A DNA stretch of 35,301 nucleotides from a bacterium (lineage in GTDB: Bacteria; Zhuqueibacterota; QNDG01; DSAB01). The number at the start of each line of letters is the position of its first letter. Positions within the stretch are counted from its first letter, which is position 1. Positions 16,076-24,319 of this stretch are shown in pieces. The notes beneath the pieces are model-generated. The model saw nothing but the letters and a program-made list of their open reading frames with translations, was not told where the DNA came from and did no database searches. The stretch lies in NCBI GenBank assembly GCA_011388275.1, contig DSAB01000036.1:1-35301 (forward strand). The letters run 5' to 3'. The position numbers and the translations under genes are program-made.

Positions 16076-17484
16076 GTTTCCTCCTCTTCCAGCAGAATCC
16101 GTTCGTTTTCCATATTCAGATTTTGCCGGCCGGCCAGCTTCTGTTTCAACTCATCGCTGTCCTCCGCGAACAGGGGACTGATCTCGATGCGCGATACATG
16201 GGAAGGAACATCGATCCCGGCCGATTTGAGCCGGTGCCGGAACAACTGCGTCAGATCCCGCCGGGCCGTCTCAACAGAATCTTCTCCCTCCCGGTTTTTA
16301 ACGGGACTGAACTCCTCCTCTCTGCGAACCTCGAGAATGACAGGCCGTTTCGCAAAAGGAAGGGCCTCGAAGACAAAAGTCTCGAATTTGTAGCCATTGG
16401 GCTGATCCGGTTCGTTGAGCCGGCCGCTCTCATCAAGAAAGGAGATTTTTTTGTGAGCCGCATGAACAGGCAGCTGAAAACCCTCTTCAACCCGCTTTCT
16501 GGCAAAGGTGACATCGATCAGATGGATGGCGACATTGCCGGCGTCATACTTTCGACTGCCATCGGCATTCCTGGCCGTCATATCCGATTCTTTCATGTCG
16601 CTGTATTCCACAACCGTAAGTTGTCCGTTTACCCGGCCGAACACGCCCAGTTTTTCGAAATCGTGGCGTTTTCTCAGCATTTTTGAAGACATCTCAGACC
16701 GGTTCAGCACGTGATAGCCGATAAACACAGGATCAATGATGCGAATCAGCACGTTGTCCACCTGAAAATAGGAAATCACCTCTATGTTTTGATCCGCCAT
16801 TTGCTCCAGAGCGCCGCTCTGATAAAGGGTCTGAAGGGATCCTCCATGCCCGTTCGGGCTGGTGAATATATGATCTTTGGCATTCATGATAAGTTTTCCC
16901 GATTCATCCAGGGCGGGAACCATGCGCTGCCTGAAAAAGGTGACCGGCGGCTCTAAACCGAAATGTTTATGCGCTTCGAAGAAACGGCATGTCTCTTCAT
17001 GGTTGGTCTCGCTGGTCATGACAAACCAGGGAATGGAAACACCATAGCGGCGCGAAGCGGCGCGTATCCGTTCCGCCTGCCACTGAAAAAGAGTACGGTC
17101 CGTAACCGGTCCGATCCGAAAACACCCCTTGGGTCCGTCAAAGCCGAGACGGGTTCCCTGACCGCCGGCAACGACAAAAGCAGCGGTCTTTCCGCTGCGT
17201 ATGGCGGTTTCTCCGGCTTCCCTTGCTTCGCGGGCCCGGGTCTCCTCCTCGAGTGTCTTCGGAATGCCGATCACCCGTGGGGGCTCCAGGTCTCCGGGCA
17301 TTTGCTGTTCATCCACGACACGCAGAAGCGACTGAAAGTGCCTGACCTCATCCCAGTTGATGTTCCGGCATTGATCCAGCAGGCGCCGCCGGGATGCGGT
17401 GTTCAGCTCGGCCCACCAACGAAACACATGGCCCTGTCCATGTGCCTCGAATTCTTTTTTCAATAACCGGTATGTCTCATCCAT
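16072..17484 (-). CDS. UDPGP-family UTP:hexose-1-phosphate uridylyltransferase (UAP1-like)
   Basis: This is a 470-residue protein of the eukaryote-like UDP-sugar pyrophosphorylase family. It shows the nucleotide-binding loop FVVAGGQGTRLGFDGPKGCF (about residues 102-122), MTSETNHEET, a TSPNGHGGSL substrate loop, YFQVDNVLIRIIDP, and a sugar-binding region around PNGYKFETFVFEALPF. It transfers UMP from UTP to a hexose- or N-acetylhexosamine-1-phosphate to make UDP-sugars for cell envelope or glycan synthesis. The exact sugar cannot be fixed from the sequence, but the overall length and motifs are nearest to UDP-GlcNAc pyrophosphorylases. The ATG at 17484 lies inside the end of the TrmH gene (8-base overlap) with an AAAAGG close upstream. 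Confidence 0.87.
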   Translation of the reverse strand: MDETYRLLKKEFEAHGQGHVFRWWAELNTASRRRLLDQCRNINWDEVRHFQSLLRVVDEQQMPGDLEPPRVIGIPKTLEEETRAREAREAGETAIRSGKTAAFVVAGGQGTRLGFDGPKGCFRIGPVTDRTLFQWQAERIRAASRRYGVSIPWFVMTSETNHEETCRFFEAHKHFGLEPPVTFFRQRMVPALDESGKLIMNAKDHIFTSPNGHGGSLQTLYQSGALEQMADQNIEVISYFQVDNVLIRIIDPVFIGYHVLNRSEMSSKMLRKRHDFEKLGVFGRVNGQLTVVEYSDMKESDMTARNADGSRKYDAGNVAIHLIDVTFARKRVEEGFQLPVHAAHKKISFLDESGRLNEPDQPNGYKFETFVFEALPFAKRPVILEVRREEEFSPVKNREGEDSVETARRDLTQLFRHRLKSAGIDVPSHVSRIEISPLFAEDSDELKQKLAGRQNLNMENERILLEEEET

Positions 17485-18310
17485 CCTTTTCCGCCTTTGT
17501 CATCAAATACATGGCAATCGCCCCGCTGACAGCCACATTCAAAGACTCGGCCGCCCTGCGGTTGATGGGAATATGGATTCTCAGGTCGGCCGTGCTTTTC
17601 AGCCGCCCGGACAGACCGCCGGCCTCGTTCCCCAGCGCCAGAATCCGGTGTCCCTCTTCTCTCAATGCGTCGGGTCCTTCTTCGCCGCCGGGATCCAGAG
17701 CCCCCAGAACATACCCTTGTTTTTTCAGTCTTCCGATTCCCTCCCAAATATCCGCATGACGTCGTATCCAGCCGTTCAAAACCGTACCCGCTCCGGCCTG
17801 TACCGCTCGGGGTCCGAAAGGATCGGCGCATTTATCCGTCATCAATATACCCTGAAATCCGAAGGCGGCGGCCGTGCGGATGAGTGTACCGACATTGCCC
17901 GGATCCTGTATGTCCTCCATCAGCAGAAGGGGTGTGCCCGGATCGGAGGGAAGGTTCTTCTGGTCCGTGTCATCGGGCAGCCTGACCACCGCCATTACTC
18001 CCTGAGGCGTTTTCATCGAACTGATGCTTCGGAACTGAGCCGGTGTGACGTATCGAACGGGCGCTCCCATCACCTTCGAGTCCTCATTGGAAGTCACGAT
18101 TTCAAGCACCCGGTCACGGTGAAAGGCCATCACCTGCTTGATGGCACGCTCGCCTTCCACCAGGAACACGCCTGCTTCTCGCCTGCCCTTGCTTCGGTGC
18201 AGCCCGGAATACCATTTTAATGGCTTCAGTTTCCCGATGATCTTTTTTCCTCCGTCCTGATCGTATTTTTCATTGGCGGCCTTCGGCCGCACCCAAGGAC
18301 CACGAATCAT
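17477..18310 (-). CDS. TrmH/SpoU-family RNA 2'-O-methyltransferase
   Basis: This family transfers methyl from S-adenosylmethionine to a ribose 2'-OH in rRNA or tRNA using a knotted SPOUT fold. The three motifs are present: MEDIQDPGNVGTLIRTA (about 131-147), ILALGNEAGGLS (about 223-234) and INRRAAESLNVAVSGAIAMY (about 249-268). An N-terminal substrate-binding domain (VFLVEGERAIKQV) precedes them. The target nucleotide is not predictable. The first 23 residues from the ATG at 18310 are encoded partly by repeat DNA and do not look like the family. The only good Shine-Dalgarno (GGAGG, 18249-18253) lies seven bases before an ATC codon at 18241, just where family similarity begins, so the real start is uncertain. 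Confidence 0.87.
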   Translation of the reverse strand: MIRGPWVRPKAANEKYDQDGGKKIIGKLKPLKWYSGLHRSKGRREAGVFLVEGERAIKQVMAFHRDRVLEIVTSNEDSKVMGAPVRYVTPAQFRSISSMKTPQGVMAVVRLPDDTDQKNLPSDPGTPLLLMEDIQDPGNVGTLIRTAAAFGFQGILMTDKCADPFGPRAVQAGAGTVLNGWIRRHADIWEGIGRLKKQGYVLGALDPGGEEGPDALREEGHRILALGNEAGGLSGRLKSTADLRIHIPINRRAAESLNVAVSGAIAMYLMTKAEKDG

Positions 18311-18394
18311 GGACCATCGTCGACTGTCGTCTGCGGTCTATGGTCTATGGTCAGAACATCGTCCGCCGTCTATCGTCCATCGTCCAATTCACCG
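18276..18394 (+). repeat. Intergenic palindrome plus heptamer-repeat element, copy 2
   Basis: A 15-bp palindrome at 18276-18290, identical in sequence (opposite orientation) to 1686-1700, begins this element. It is followed on the plus strand by degenerate 7-base units of the kind GTCTGCG / GTCTATG / GTCTATG and TCGTCCG / TCGTCCA / TCGTCCA. It fills the gap between the cupin and TrmH genes and extends into the first codons of the TrmH reading frame if the ATG at 18310 is used. No function is known; the heptamer period and hairpin are directly visible. Confidence 0.6.
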
Positions 18395-18397
18395 TTT

Positions 18398-18721
18398 TCA
18401 ACCCGTCCGATAATCTTCCCGTACCGGATAAAATATATCCAGAATCCGACAGCGGGTTTTGGCAATACCTGAATGGGCAACATCCGAAGGGATCACGGCC
18501 ACGGAACCCGCTGTGCAGATCCGGGTTTTTCCCGCGACAGTAAGTTCGAATGTTCCTTCCAATACATTGGCCACCTGTTCGTGAGGATGATGATGGTCGG
18601 GCAGAGCCGCGCCCGCGTCGATATCCCAATAGGCCAGCGTGTTGTTTTCAGAATGAATAAAACGCGCCCGGTATCCCGGCACGATCTCCCGTTCTTCTAT
18701 TTGATCCAGTTCAACAAACAT
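18398..18721 (-). CDS. Cupin-domain protein, KdgF-like
   Basis: This is a 107-residue single-domain cupin. The first metal-binding motif is visible as DHHHPHEQVANVLEGTFEL (about residues 42-60), and the second as the PSDVAHSG segment (about 78-85). The ending DIFYPVREDYRTG is very like KdgF, the enzyme that linearises unsaturated uronates in pectin and alginate breakdown, although many uncharacterised cupins share this ending. No other uronate-catabolism gene is present in the window, so the substrate is uncertain. AGGAGG lies five bases before the ATG. It is the first gene of the leftward cluster; a repeat element separates it from the TrmH gene. Confidence 0.82.
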   Translation of the reverse strand: MFVELDQIEEREIVPGYRARFIHSENNTLAYWDIDAGAALPDHHHPHEQVANVLEGTFELTVAGKTRICTAGSVAVIPSDVAHSGIAKTRCRILDIFYPVREDYRTG

Positions 18722-18785
18722 ACAGTCCTCCTGTCGCAGTCGATCATTTCGGCTTCGAAAGCTTCTCCTGGGTCCTCACCCGACA

Positions 18786-18813
18786 AGATAATGAAGAGTT
18801 TGATTTTTAACAA
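18786..18813 (-). promoter_or_regulatory. Possible promoter for the cupin-led cluster
   Basis: On the minus strand TTGTTA (18808-18813) and TTATCT (18786-18791) are separated by 16 bases, upstream of the cupin gene and downstream of the terminator at 18862-18890. The match to the sigma-70 consensus is only moderate, so this is a weak prediction supported mainly by position. Confidence 0.3.
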
Positions 18814-18851
18814 CAGGAAAGGTGTGAACCCGTCCGAAGTATACGAACAGA

Positions 18852-18890
18852 ATGAAAGAAAACGGGCAGGGTTTTTACCTCCCTGCCCGT
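18852..18890 (-). terminator. Intrinsic terminator after the Asp-box propeller gene
   Basis: A perfect 10-base inverted repeat (ACGGGCAGGG at 18862-18871 and its complement at 18881-18890) encloses a 9-base loop. On the minus strand it is followed by TTTCTTTC. It begins nine bases after the stop codon of the propeller gene, the expected place for a Rho-independent terminator. Confidence 0.85.
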
Positions 18891-18898
18891 CAATGGAT

Positions 18899-21601
18899 TC
18901 AGTTCCTGTACCAGAGATCCTGTTTCACAACCACGGGCCGGCTGAACGTCTTTCCATCCGCTTCCAAAACAGCCTCATAAATCCCCGGCGGCATCGCCGT
19001 CTCACGGTATTTGTCGGATTCTCTCAGCTCTCGCCACCCCCGCATCCTCTCCCGGAGTCTCTCGATCTCCTCATCACTGCGGCGGACACGGCGTGTAAAA
19101 TTCCAGACCACTCGATGCAGACCAGGTTCGGTTTCTCCTTCGTAAACAGCCAGTTCCTGATCGCCCTGCCGGATCCTTATCCGGACCGGCTGCCTGGTCT
19201 TTTTTCTTAAATAATAATAGATCGCCGAACCAACCGGCTCGCTCTGGCCGTCATAATTCTGGGAGCTGACCGCTTTATTCGGCAAAGGCACCCACTTGAC
19301 CCGGGGCTGAACATCGAACAGAAAGACATTCTCTTTGAGTACCCTGTCATTGATCTGATGCAGAGGGTAGATGTCGGCGATAAATATTCCGCGGCCGTGT
19401 GTTCCCGCGATCAGATCCAGTTCGCGGGGGTGAATGACCAGATCATGAACCGGCTGATGCGGCATGTTGTTCTTCATGAGGGTCCAGTTCGATCCTCCGT
19501 CGATGGACACGTACACGGCCAGGTCGGTTCCGGCAATCAGCACCTTTCCGTTTCGAGGGTGTTCGCGGATCACATTGACCGGTTCATCGGGCAGACCACC
19601 CGCCAGAGAGATCCACGTTTCTCCATAATCCGTGGTTCGGTAAACGAAAGGCCGGGAATCATCCCGCCGGTAGCCGGTGAGTGTCAGATACGCGGTCCCG
19701 CTCGCATGATATGAGGCCGTCACCCGGCTGACCCAGTATTCAGGAAAATCCGGAATCCGGTCATTGCACAATGTCCATGTTTTCCCTCCATCCCGGGTCA
19801 CCTGTACATTGCCGTCGTCCGTTCCGACCCAAATTACACCCCGTTCCAGGGGAGACTCGTCGATCGTGGTGATGGTGGAGTACTGAATGTTGCCGTCTCC
19901 CCCCTTGCCGTTGACCGTGAGCCTGGCGGGATCCGGATTGGTCAGATCCGGACTCACCGCCTCCCAGGAATCACCCCGGTTGGTCGATTTCATGACGTAG
20001 TTGCATCCCACGTACAGTGTCTTCGAATCGTGCGGAGAGATAAGAATGGGTGTGTTCCAGTTGAACCGAAGGCTGTCTCCCCGGGGCTGAATATAGACCG
20101 ATTCTCCGGTCCACTGATCCCGCCGCGACATCACGCCGAACTGCGATTCATTGTACAGCCAGCGGCTGTCGTAGGGATCCACCACATTGTAGAAACCGTC
20201 CCCGCCCCCGACGCGCATCCAGTCTTCAAAATAGATCGGTCCTCCGTTCCGTTTGGTCCCCGGACCTTTCAGACTTCCGTTGTCCTGTGTGCCTCCGTAC
20301 ACATTATAGGGATAGTCCATATCCACGCCGATTGCATAGAACTGCGCCAGGGGAAGATTGTCCGGATTATACCAGTTTTTCCCTCCGTCGAAGGTCACTC
20401 CCATCCCGTGATCGTGTCCCAGCAGCATGTGCAGGCTGTTCTCCGGATTGATCCACATGGCATGGTTGTCGCCACCGTAGCGAAACGGCCGTTTCCAGGT
20501 TCTGCCTCCGTCCCGTGACTCGGCAACCGAAACCATGAGATTGTAAACATGGTCCGGATCGTTTGGATCCACACGAATCTGACCGTAATAATAGGGCGGA
20601 GAACCTCCCAGATTGGCGTTCTCCTCGCTGACTTTGCGCCAGGTGTCTCCGCTATCGTCGGTCCGGTAGACTTCATTGCCGATGATCCCGCTGCTGGATT
20701 GGCCTTCCAGAAGCTCCTGATGTCTCTCTTCATCGGACATGCCGGGCTTGTTGGCATTTTCAATGATTGCATACAAGATGTCCGGATTTTTCGGATAAAT
20801 CGCCAATCCGATGCGCCCAAGCATGCCTCCCGGAAGCCCTTGCGTGAGTTTTTGCCAGGTACGGCCGCCGTCGGTGCTTCTGTGAATGCCGCTTCCCGGT
20901 CCTCCCAGATTGAATGTCCAGGGCCTGCGCACCTTGTCATACGAAGCCGCGTACACGATGTCCGGATCAAGCGGATTGAGCGCCACATCCACCACGCCGA
21001 TGTGTTTTCCGTGGATGAAAATACCCAGAACCTTTTCCCAGGTCAGGCCGCCGTCGGTGGTTTTATAGAGCCCCCGCTCCTCGTTTTCCGAATAGAGCGC
21101 GCCCAGCGCGGCCACATAAACCGTGTTCTCGTCACGCGGATCAACAACCACCCGGCCGATATGACGGCTGGCATCAAGACCCATATGCGTCCAGTTCTTT
21201 CCCGCATCCGTAGACTTGAACACGCCGCGGCCCGAATACACACTGCGTGAGTTGTTTCCCTCTCCGGTTCCGACCCAGACCACATCGGGATTCGAAGGCG
21301 CCACGGCCACGGCGCCGATGGCCGTCACATGATGATTCTGAAAAACGCATTCATACGTAATGCCGTTATCCGTGCTCTTCCACAATCCGCCTGTAGCCGT
21401 GGCCGCGTAAAAAGTATACGGCCGCCCCTCGGGCACCGCAAAATCCACATAGCGTCCGCCCTGACGGGTGGGGCCGATGGACCGGTATTGGAATACTTTG
21501 AGCAAATCGCCGGACAGTTCGCCGGCCCGGCCGATCTGCGTCATGACCATAAGACCGGCAGCCGCCGTCAGAATGAGACTCCATCGTCTTTTGTGTTTCA
21601 T
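18899..21601 (-). CDS. Secreted Asp-box (BNR/VPS10-like) beta-propeller protein
   Basis: This is a 900-residue protein starting at the ATG at 21601, which has GGAGG five bases upstream; a GTG at 21607 is less likely. A signal peptide (basic start, hydrophobic LILTAAAGLMVMTQIG) is followed by at least ten Asp-box motifs of the S/T-x-D-x-G-x-x-W type, for example STDAGKNW, TTDGGLTW, STDGGRTW, TRDGGKTW and SIDGGSNW. These are spread over about residues 60-740, as in sortilin/VPS10 and sialidase-like propellers. A C-terminal beta-rich region of about 150 residues (MPPGIYEAVLEADGKTFSRPV) resembles a sorting or FlgD-like domain. It is often annotated as a glycosyl hydrolase, but sialidase catalytic residues are not evident; a binding or scaffold role is equally possible. 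Confidence 0.85.
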   Translation of the reverse strand: MKHKRRWSLILTAAAGLMVMTQIGRAGELSGDLLKVFQYRSIGPTRQGGRYVDFAVPEGRPYTFYAATATGGLWKSTDNGITYECVFQNHHVTAIGAVAVAPSNPDVVWVGTGEGNNSRSVYSGRGVFKSTDAGKNWTHMGLDASRHIGRVVVDPRDENTVYVAALGALYSENEERGLYKTTDGGLTWEKVLGIFIHGKHIGVVDVALNPLDPDIVYAASYDKVRRPWTFNLGGPGSGIHRSTDGGRTWQKLTQGLPGGMLGRIGLAIYPKNPDILYAIIENANKPGMSDEERHQELLEGQSSSGIIGNEVYRTDDSGDTWRKVSEENANLGGSPPYYYGQIRVDPNDPDHVYNLMVSVAESRDGGRTWKRPFRYGGDNHAMWINPENSLHMLLGHDHGMGVTFDGGKNWYNPDNLPLAQFYAIGVDMDYPYNVYGGTQDNGSLKGPGTKRNGGPIYFEDWMRVGGGDGFYNVVDPYDSRWLYNESQFGVMSRRDQWTGESVYIQPRGDSLRFNWNTPILISPHDSKTLYVGCNYVMKSTNRGDSWEAVSPDLTNPDPARLTVNGKGGDGNIQYSTITTIDESPLERGVIWVGTDDGNVQVTRDGGKTWTLCNDRIPDFPEYWVSRVTASYHASGTAYLTLTGYRRDDSRPFVYRTTDYGETWISLAGGLPDEPVNVIREHPRNGKVLIAGTDLAVYVSIDGGSNWTLMKNNMPHQPVHDLVIHPRELDLIAGTHGRGIFIADIYPLHQINDRVLKENVFLFDVQPRVKWVPLPNKAVSSQNYDGQSEPVGSAIYYYLRKKTRQPVRIRIRQGDQELAVYEGETEPGLHRVVWNFTRRVRRSDEEIERLRERMRGWRELRESDKYRETAMPPGIYEAVLEADGKTFSRPVVVKQDLWYRN

Positions 21602-21682
21602 AGCCACCTCCAGTGATCGTTGTTTGAAAGAACCGTTCGCTTTCCTGGTTTCGGTGAAAAACCCACCCGGCCGCTCATTGAT

Positions 21683-22768
21683 TCAGTTTCTTTTAATAAA
21701 CGGGGGCTCCGGCCAGGCCGGAGGCATTTCTCCGGCAGGCTCCGGATAGTCAAAACACTCTCCCCGATAATTCACGAATCGCCCGCTCGCTGAATCCCGA
21801 TAACCGGGAACCAGGGGAATCTTGCCTCCACCGCCCGGTAAATCCAGTACATAATAAGGCATCGCGAGCCCCGAAACCCTTCCTCTCAGTGCTTTTATGA
21901 TAGAAATTCCGGTGGAAATCTTCGTTCGAAAATGATCCGTTCCCTGTGTGTAGTCGGCCTGATGAATGTAATACGGCCGGATTCGGTGCCTCAGCAGCCG
22001 GCGGACCAGCAGCTCCATGGTTGGAGCATCATCATTCACACCGCGCAGAAGCACGGTCTGATTGGCAACCGGAATCCCGGCATCCGCCAGAACCTCACAG
22101 GCAAAAACCGATTCGTCCGTGAATTCCATGGGATGGTTGAAATGAGTCATGATATAAACCGGGCGAAAGCGTTTGAGAACATCAATGAGTTCGGGTGAAA
22201 TCCGCTGCGGCAGAACCACCGGCATTCGAGTGCCCACCCGTATAATTTCCACATGAGGAACGGCCCTGATCAACGAAAGAATCCACTCCATTCGTTCATC
22301 CGCAAGCATCAGGGGATCTCCCCCTGATACAAGGACATCCCGAATTTCAGTCCGGCTTCGAATATAGTCTATACCGTTTTGTATCTCCTCATCGGAAACG
22401 GGTCCACCCCGGCCGACGATCCTTTTGCGTGTGCAAAACCGGCAGTAAACAGCACATTCGCGCGTCACAACAAAAAGCACCCGGTCGGGATACCGGTGGG
22501 TTACGCAAGGGACGGGACTGTCCCGTTCTTCGGCCAGAGGATCTTCCATGCCACCCCCCTGCATCTCCAGGGGATGAGGAAGCATCTGGCGTATCAGCGG
22601 AAGCCCTCCGCTCTGCATCACACGAAAAAAATAGCCGTTGATCCGCATCGGATACCGCCCGGTCACGGACCTGAGCGTCTGTATGTCGGCATCCAGCCAC
22701 GGGATCAGATCGTCCGGCTCATGAATGCCTTGCCGGATTGTATGAATCCAGGGTGCTGTGCCGTTCAT
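21683..22768 (-). CDS. kamA: Lysine 2,3-aminomutase family radical SAM enzyme
   Basis: This is a 361-residue protein. The radical SAM cluster motif is CAVYCRFC (Cys105, Cys109, Cys112). The PLP-binding lysine lies in LDLPGGGGK (Lys316). The two aspartates that hold the lysine side chain in characterised clostridial lysine 2,3-aminomutase appear to be retained (Asp272 in QADYTQG and Asp309 in VLDLPGGGG). EpmB-type enzymes lack the second motif, so this is more likely a genuine amino-acid aminomutase producing beta-lysine or a related beta-amino acid, for catabolism or as a compatible solute. It is shorter than the clostridial enzyme (about 416 residues). Its start overlaps the stop of the upstream 96-residue gene as ATGA, implying coupling. 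Confidence 0.88.
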   Translation of the reverse strand: MNGTAPWIHTIRQGIHEPDDLIPWLDADIQTLRSVTGRYPMRINGYFFRVMQSGGLPLIRQMLPHPLEMQGGGMEDPLAEERDSPVPCVTHRYPDRVLFVVTRECAVYCRFCTRKRIVGRGGPVSDEEIQNGIDYIRSRTEIRDVLVSGGDPLMLADERMEWILSLIRAVPHVEIIRVGTRMPVVLPQRISPELIDVLKRFRPVYIMTHFNHPMEFTDESVFACEVLADAGIPVANQTVLLRGVNDDAPTMELLVRRLLRHRIRPYYIHQADYTQGTDHFRTKISTGISIIKALRGRVSGLAMPYYVLDLPGGGGKIPLVPGYRDSASGRFVNYRGECFDYPEPAGEMPPAWPEPPFIKRN

Positions 22769-23055
22769 AAAACCTGCTCAAACACGGAAACAACCACCCG
22801 GCCGTCCCCCTCCTTCAATTTCATAAATAATTTCTTCATCTCGGGATCATTTAAAAGCAAATCCGTGATCTCGTCGATATCCCGTTCGCTTAAAAAAATC
22901 TGTAAAAACCGGTTATGATCCCCTTTTTCCCGAAACAGGGAGATGATAAACCCTTTTTTTGACCAGCGTTCTTTAAATGACTCAAGAGTCTTAATATATG
23001 GAGCCTGGTTTTCAAATGGAATTTCAACGCGCATGGTAATAAGGTTCATATTCAT
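22765..23055 (-). CDS. Unrecognised 96-residue protein coupled to the aminomutase
   Basis: I do not recognise a family. The protein is soluble and has no signal peptide or cysteines. Its alternation of strands and helices (MRVEIPFENQAPYIKTLESF, KKGFIISLFREKGD, FLQIFLSERDIDEITDLLLN, GRVVVSVFEQVL) suggests a small alpha/beta fold, possibly ferredoxin-like. A GGAG lies 12 bases before the ATG at 23055; in-frame ATGs follow at codons 3 and 8. The stop codon overlaps the start of the lysine 2,3-aminomutase gene, and the alanyl-tRNA editing gene ends 58 bases upstream, so it is certainly expressed with these genes and could be an accessory subunit. Confidence 0.7.
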   Translation of the reverse strand: MNMNLITMRVEIPFENQAPYIKTLESFKERWSKKGFIISLFREKGDHNRFLQIFLSERDIDEITDLLLNDPEMKKLFMKLKEGDGRVVVSVFEQVL

Positions 23056-23113
23056 AGTCTTGTATTTCTCCGATTAAAATATTGACGGGCTGATGACACA
23101 CCCTGGGAACCGT

Positions 23114-24316
23114 TCATACCGGCCGGCTCTCAATCCGCTCCTTCAGATTCCGGAAAAAATCTTCTTCGCGATCCGGCTTTTTGCCCTGAATCTGAATCAA
23201 CGAAGAACTTCCGCCTCCGCGGCCTTCGAGTTCGAGCCGCAGCGTGTCCACCAGAGTGCGCAAGTCCAGATCCACAGATTCCGAACGACCCAGGAAAAGA
23301 AAATAGGTGTCCGTCATCAATCCGGCAGCCATCACCACCTCGCCCCGGTGAATGACTCGTTTGACCAAATCCAGAACATCCCCCGGCTCCCGGTTCGAAA
23401 AAGACTTCGCAATGACTTTTTCTGTTCCGGATTCCCGGGCTTTTTCGATCAATCGCTGCGCCTCGAGGTCCAGACATTCTTTTCTCCACCGGGCCAGTTC
23501 ACGCTGTTCGGCTTTTCTGTCCTCCTGCCTGCGTTCCACAACCGGTATCAGCTCCTCTTCGCCGCATGTCCACTGTCTGACCAGATTTTCAACAACGGAC
23601 CGGCAGCGGCTGTAATCCGTCAGGGCGCGGTTTCCGCATAGAAACGACAGTCTCGATCCGCCCTTGTATCGTATTTTTCGAACGATTTTGAGCAATCCGA
23701 TTTCACCGGTCCGGCTCACATGGGTCCCGCAACAGGCCGCGAAATCGAAATTTTCCACTTCCACAACCCGAAGGACATCATGGGGACCGGGCTGTCTGCG
23801 CCAGGGGACCTGATCCATATCATCGGAGGATATCATGCGACTGTGTACCGGACGGTTCTCCCATATCACCCGGTTTGTATGATGTTCCGCCTGATTTAGA
23901 ATTTCCTCATTTACGTCGGCATCCAAATCGAGTGTGGACAGGTTTTCTCCCAGATGAAATCCCACGGTCCCGGTGTCCCAGTTTCTCTTGAATGCCTGCG
24001 ACAGGATGTGCTGGCCTGTATGCTGCTGCATGTGATCGAATCGACGGTTCCAGTCGATCACTCCCTTTACAGAAGACCCTTCAGGAACCGGTTGTGTCAG
24101 ATGATGCAGGATGGTCTCTCCCTGTTCCGTCACATCCTGGACGGGTATTCCGTCCAGCGTGCCTCGGTCACAAGGCTGCCCCCCCGAATTCGGGTAAAAT
24201 AGCGTTTGATCCAGAATCACTTCCCAATGGTCCCCGCAGGAAATCTGATTCAGGAGCCTGGCCTTGAATTCACGGTCATAGGGCCGAATGTCAAACAGTC
24301 GATGTGTTTTATCCAT
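23114..24316 (-). CDS. Alanyl-tRNA editing protein (AlaX-type with DHHA1-like C-terminus)
   Basis: This is a 400-residue free-standing relative of the AlaRS editing half. The zinc-binding, catalytic motifs HTGQH (His99, His103) and CCGTH (Cys195, His199) are present, after the FYPNSGGQPCDRGTL entry strand that is typical of the family. A helical linker (about 245-300) leads to a DHHA1-like domain with the glycine-rich GRGGGSSSLIQIQG segment (about 365-380). It hydrolyses mischarged Ser- or Gly-tRNA(Ala). The gene starts three bases after the DsbD stop without a clear Shine-Dalgarno, so translation is probably coupled to DsbD. Confidence 0.9.
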   Translation of the reverse strand: MDKTHRLFDIRPYDREFKARLLNQISCGDHWEVILDQTLFYPNSGGQPCDRGTLDGIPVQDVTEQGETILHHLTQPVPEGSSVKGVIDWNRRFDHMQQHTGQHILSQAFKRNWDTGTVGFHLGENLSTLDLDADVNEEILNQAEHHTNRVIWENRPVHSRMISSDDMDQVPWRRQPGPHDVLRVVEVENFDFAACCGTHVSRTGEIGLLKIVRKIRYKGGSRLSFLCGNRALTDYSRCRSVVENLVRQWTCGEEELIPVVERRQEDRKAEQRELARWRKECLDLEAQRLIEKARESGTEKVIAKSFSNREPGDVLDLVKRVIHRGEVVMAAGLMTDTYFLFLGRSESVDLDLRTLVDTLRLELEGRGGGSSSLIQIQGKKPDREEDFFRNLKERIESRPV

Positions 24317-24319
24317 AAT

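Noticed and set aside
21602-21682. Terminator or promoter between the aminomutase and the Asp-box propeller genes
   Set aside because: Only a four-base stem with a T-rich loop is visible, and no hexamer pair with good spacing; nothing supportable.
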